Shown piece after piece: positions 63,507 to 64,000 of a stretch of 64,000 bases of DNA. Location of the stretch: contig CANCPF010000001.1 of assembly GCA_947379975.1 (NCBI GenBank), forward strand, positions 75,575 through 139,574, written 5' to 3'. This DNA comes from Methylophilaceae bacterium (GTDB lineage Bacteria > Pseudomonadota > Gammaproteobacteria > Burkholderiales > Methylophilaceae). The notes under the pieces were generated by a model. It was not told where the DNA came from and searched no databases. It saw only the letters and a program-made list of their open reading frames with translations. How positions within the stretch are numbered: position 1 is the stretch's first letter; every line of letters begins with the position of its first letter. A program made the translations under genes and the position numbers.

Positions 63507-64000
63507 TTATTCTGATATTTTTTTAAGATTATCTAAACCACCACGATAAACGCTAGTCATCGTTTTAACTGCTGATTCGTCATCTTGGCCAGCTGCTGGA
63601 GTGGCTGCTGTATCTTTACGTTTGAATGTACCTGTCCATACTACTAAAGTTTTGTCTTTACCTTGTGCTTTTACGCTTACGGTTGAAACATAGCTTGATA
63701 CAGAAAGCACACCTTCAATAATTGAGTATTTAAAGCTGTGTTTTTTTGCGCTATAAGCCAACAACTTTTCTTTGATTGTGCCACCATCTTGCAATGTTAA
63801 TAAACGCTCTGCACCAACTTTATTGTTAGTACCACTAACGATTTCTGTTGACTTGACAGCTGGATGCCATGCACCTAAGTCATTGAAGTTGCTTACTGTA
63901 GACCATACTTTTGTAGCAGGTGCGTTGATAGTCACTTCTTCATGTGCTGAAAGGCTTTTTGCTTCATCCGCAAATGCGTTAAGAGTTGAGCCAAGTAATA
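63507..64000 (-). CDS. Exported SRPBCC (START-like) family protein, 5' end outside window
   Basis: The reading frame is open to the window edge, so the start is missing. Upstream of TINAPATKVWS the frame continues as LLGSTLNAFADEAKSLSAHE, which looks like the end of a signal peptide (cut after AFA) and a mature N-terminus. The body has NFNDLGAWHPAVKSTEIVSG, a GTIKEKLLAYS turn and a WTGTFKRK strand, the polyketide cyclase/dehydrase-type SRPBCC pattern that binds small hydrophobic ligands. The protein ends in YRGGLDNLKKISE. It has no visible link to the ubiquitin gene beyond a shared terminator. Confidence 0.8.
   Translation of the reverse strand, partial: LLGSTLNAFADEAKSLSAHEEVTINAPATKVWSTVSNFNDLGAWHPAVKSTEIVSGTNNKVGAERLLTLQDGGTIKEKLLAYSAKKHSFKYSIIEGVLSVSSYVSTVSVKAQGKDKTLVVWTGTFKRKDTAATPAAGQDDESAVKTMTSVYRGGLDNLKKISE

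Overview
The window is a continuous, moderately AT-rich chromosomal segment from what looks like a Gram-negative betaproteobacterium, most likely a methylotroph of the Methylophilaceae (Methylotenera-like). I infer this from gene content and order, not from a database search: a TCA block (malic enzyme-sdhCDAB-sdhE-CoA ester lyase-acyl-CoA synthetase-class I fumarase-acnB) lies back to back with a full 2-methylcitrate block (prpB-prpC-prpD), alongside cytochrome bd oxidase, tamAB, and surE-pcm-nlpD.

Layout. 0-8.7 kb: a sigma-54 activator with a Cys-rich PAS domain faces ccoG, followed by a cytochrome bd oxidase block (cydP, cydA, cydB, cydX) and small membrane proteins. 8.8-21.4 kb, minus strand: central carbon oxidation (AcnB, fumarase, SDH, malic enzyme, acyl-CoA synthetase, CoA ester lyase). 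21.5-29.3 kb: a GntR regulator divergent from a plus-strand operon of two CitE-like lyases, a mesaconyl-CoA hydratase-like protein and prpBCD. 29.4-45 kb: housekeeping genes (purB, tamA-tamB, wrbA, a HugZ-like protein, surE, pcm, nlpD, a thioredoxin-like protein, nitroreductase, old yellow enzyme, LysR, psiE, tadA).

45.3-60.4 kb: a dense signalling island. It holds a REC-SpoIIE phosphatase, a 1442-residue hybrid kinase, a CheB-CheR fusion, two STAS proteins, a stand-alone RsbW-like ATPase, and an amino-acid-type ABC transporter with a duplicated binding domain. The transporter ATPase carries a C-terminal RsbW-like domain. An orphan four-helix-bundle sensor, a Na/Pi-cotransporter-type protein and a GPP34 (Golgi phosphoprotein 3 family) protein complete it. 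The parts suggest partner-switching control linked to a solute transporter; no sigma factor is present.

60.6-63.4 kb: the most unusual part. A SET-domain-like protein is divergent from a 503-residue protein made of a signal peptide, a nearly perfect eukaryotic ubiquitin (73 of 76 residues as in human ubiquitin, last Gly changed to Tyr), a linker and an autotransporter beta-barrel. The pair is bracketed by imperfect 48-bp direct repeats. This looks like a surface-displayed or secreted ubiquitin that cannot be conjugated normally, perhaps aimed at eukaryotic grazers or hosts. I know of no described system of this make-up.

The carbon genes fit together. Propionyl-CoA plus oxaloacetate passes through PrpC, PrpD, AcnB and PrpB to pyruvate and succinate; SDH, fumarase and malic enzyme then process the succinate. 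The CitE-like lyases and the mesaconyl-CoA hydratase-like enzyme could interconvert mesaconyl-CoA or beta-methylmalyl-CoA with propionyl-CoA and glyoxylate. No tRNA, rRNA, CRISPR array or intact insertion sequence was seen.
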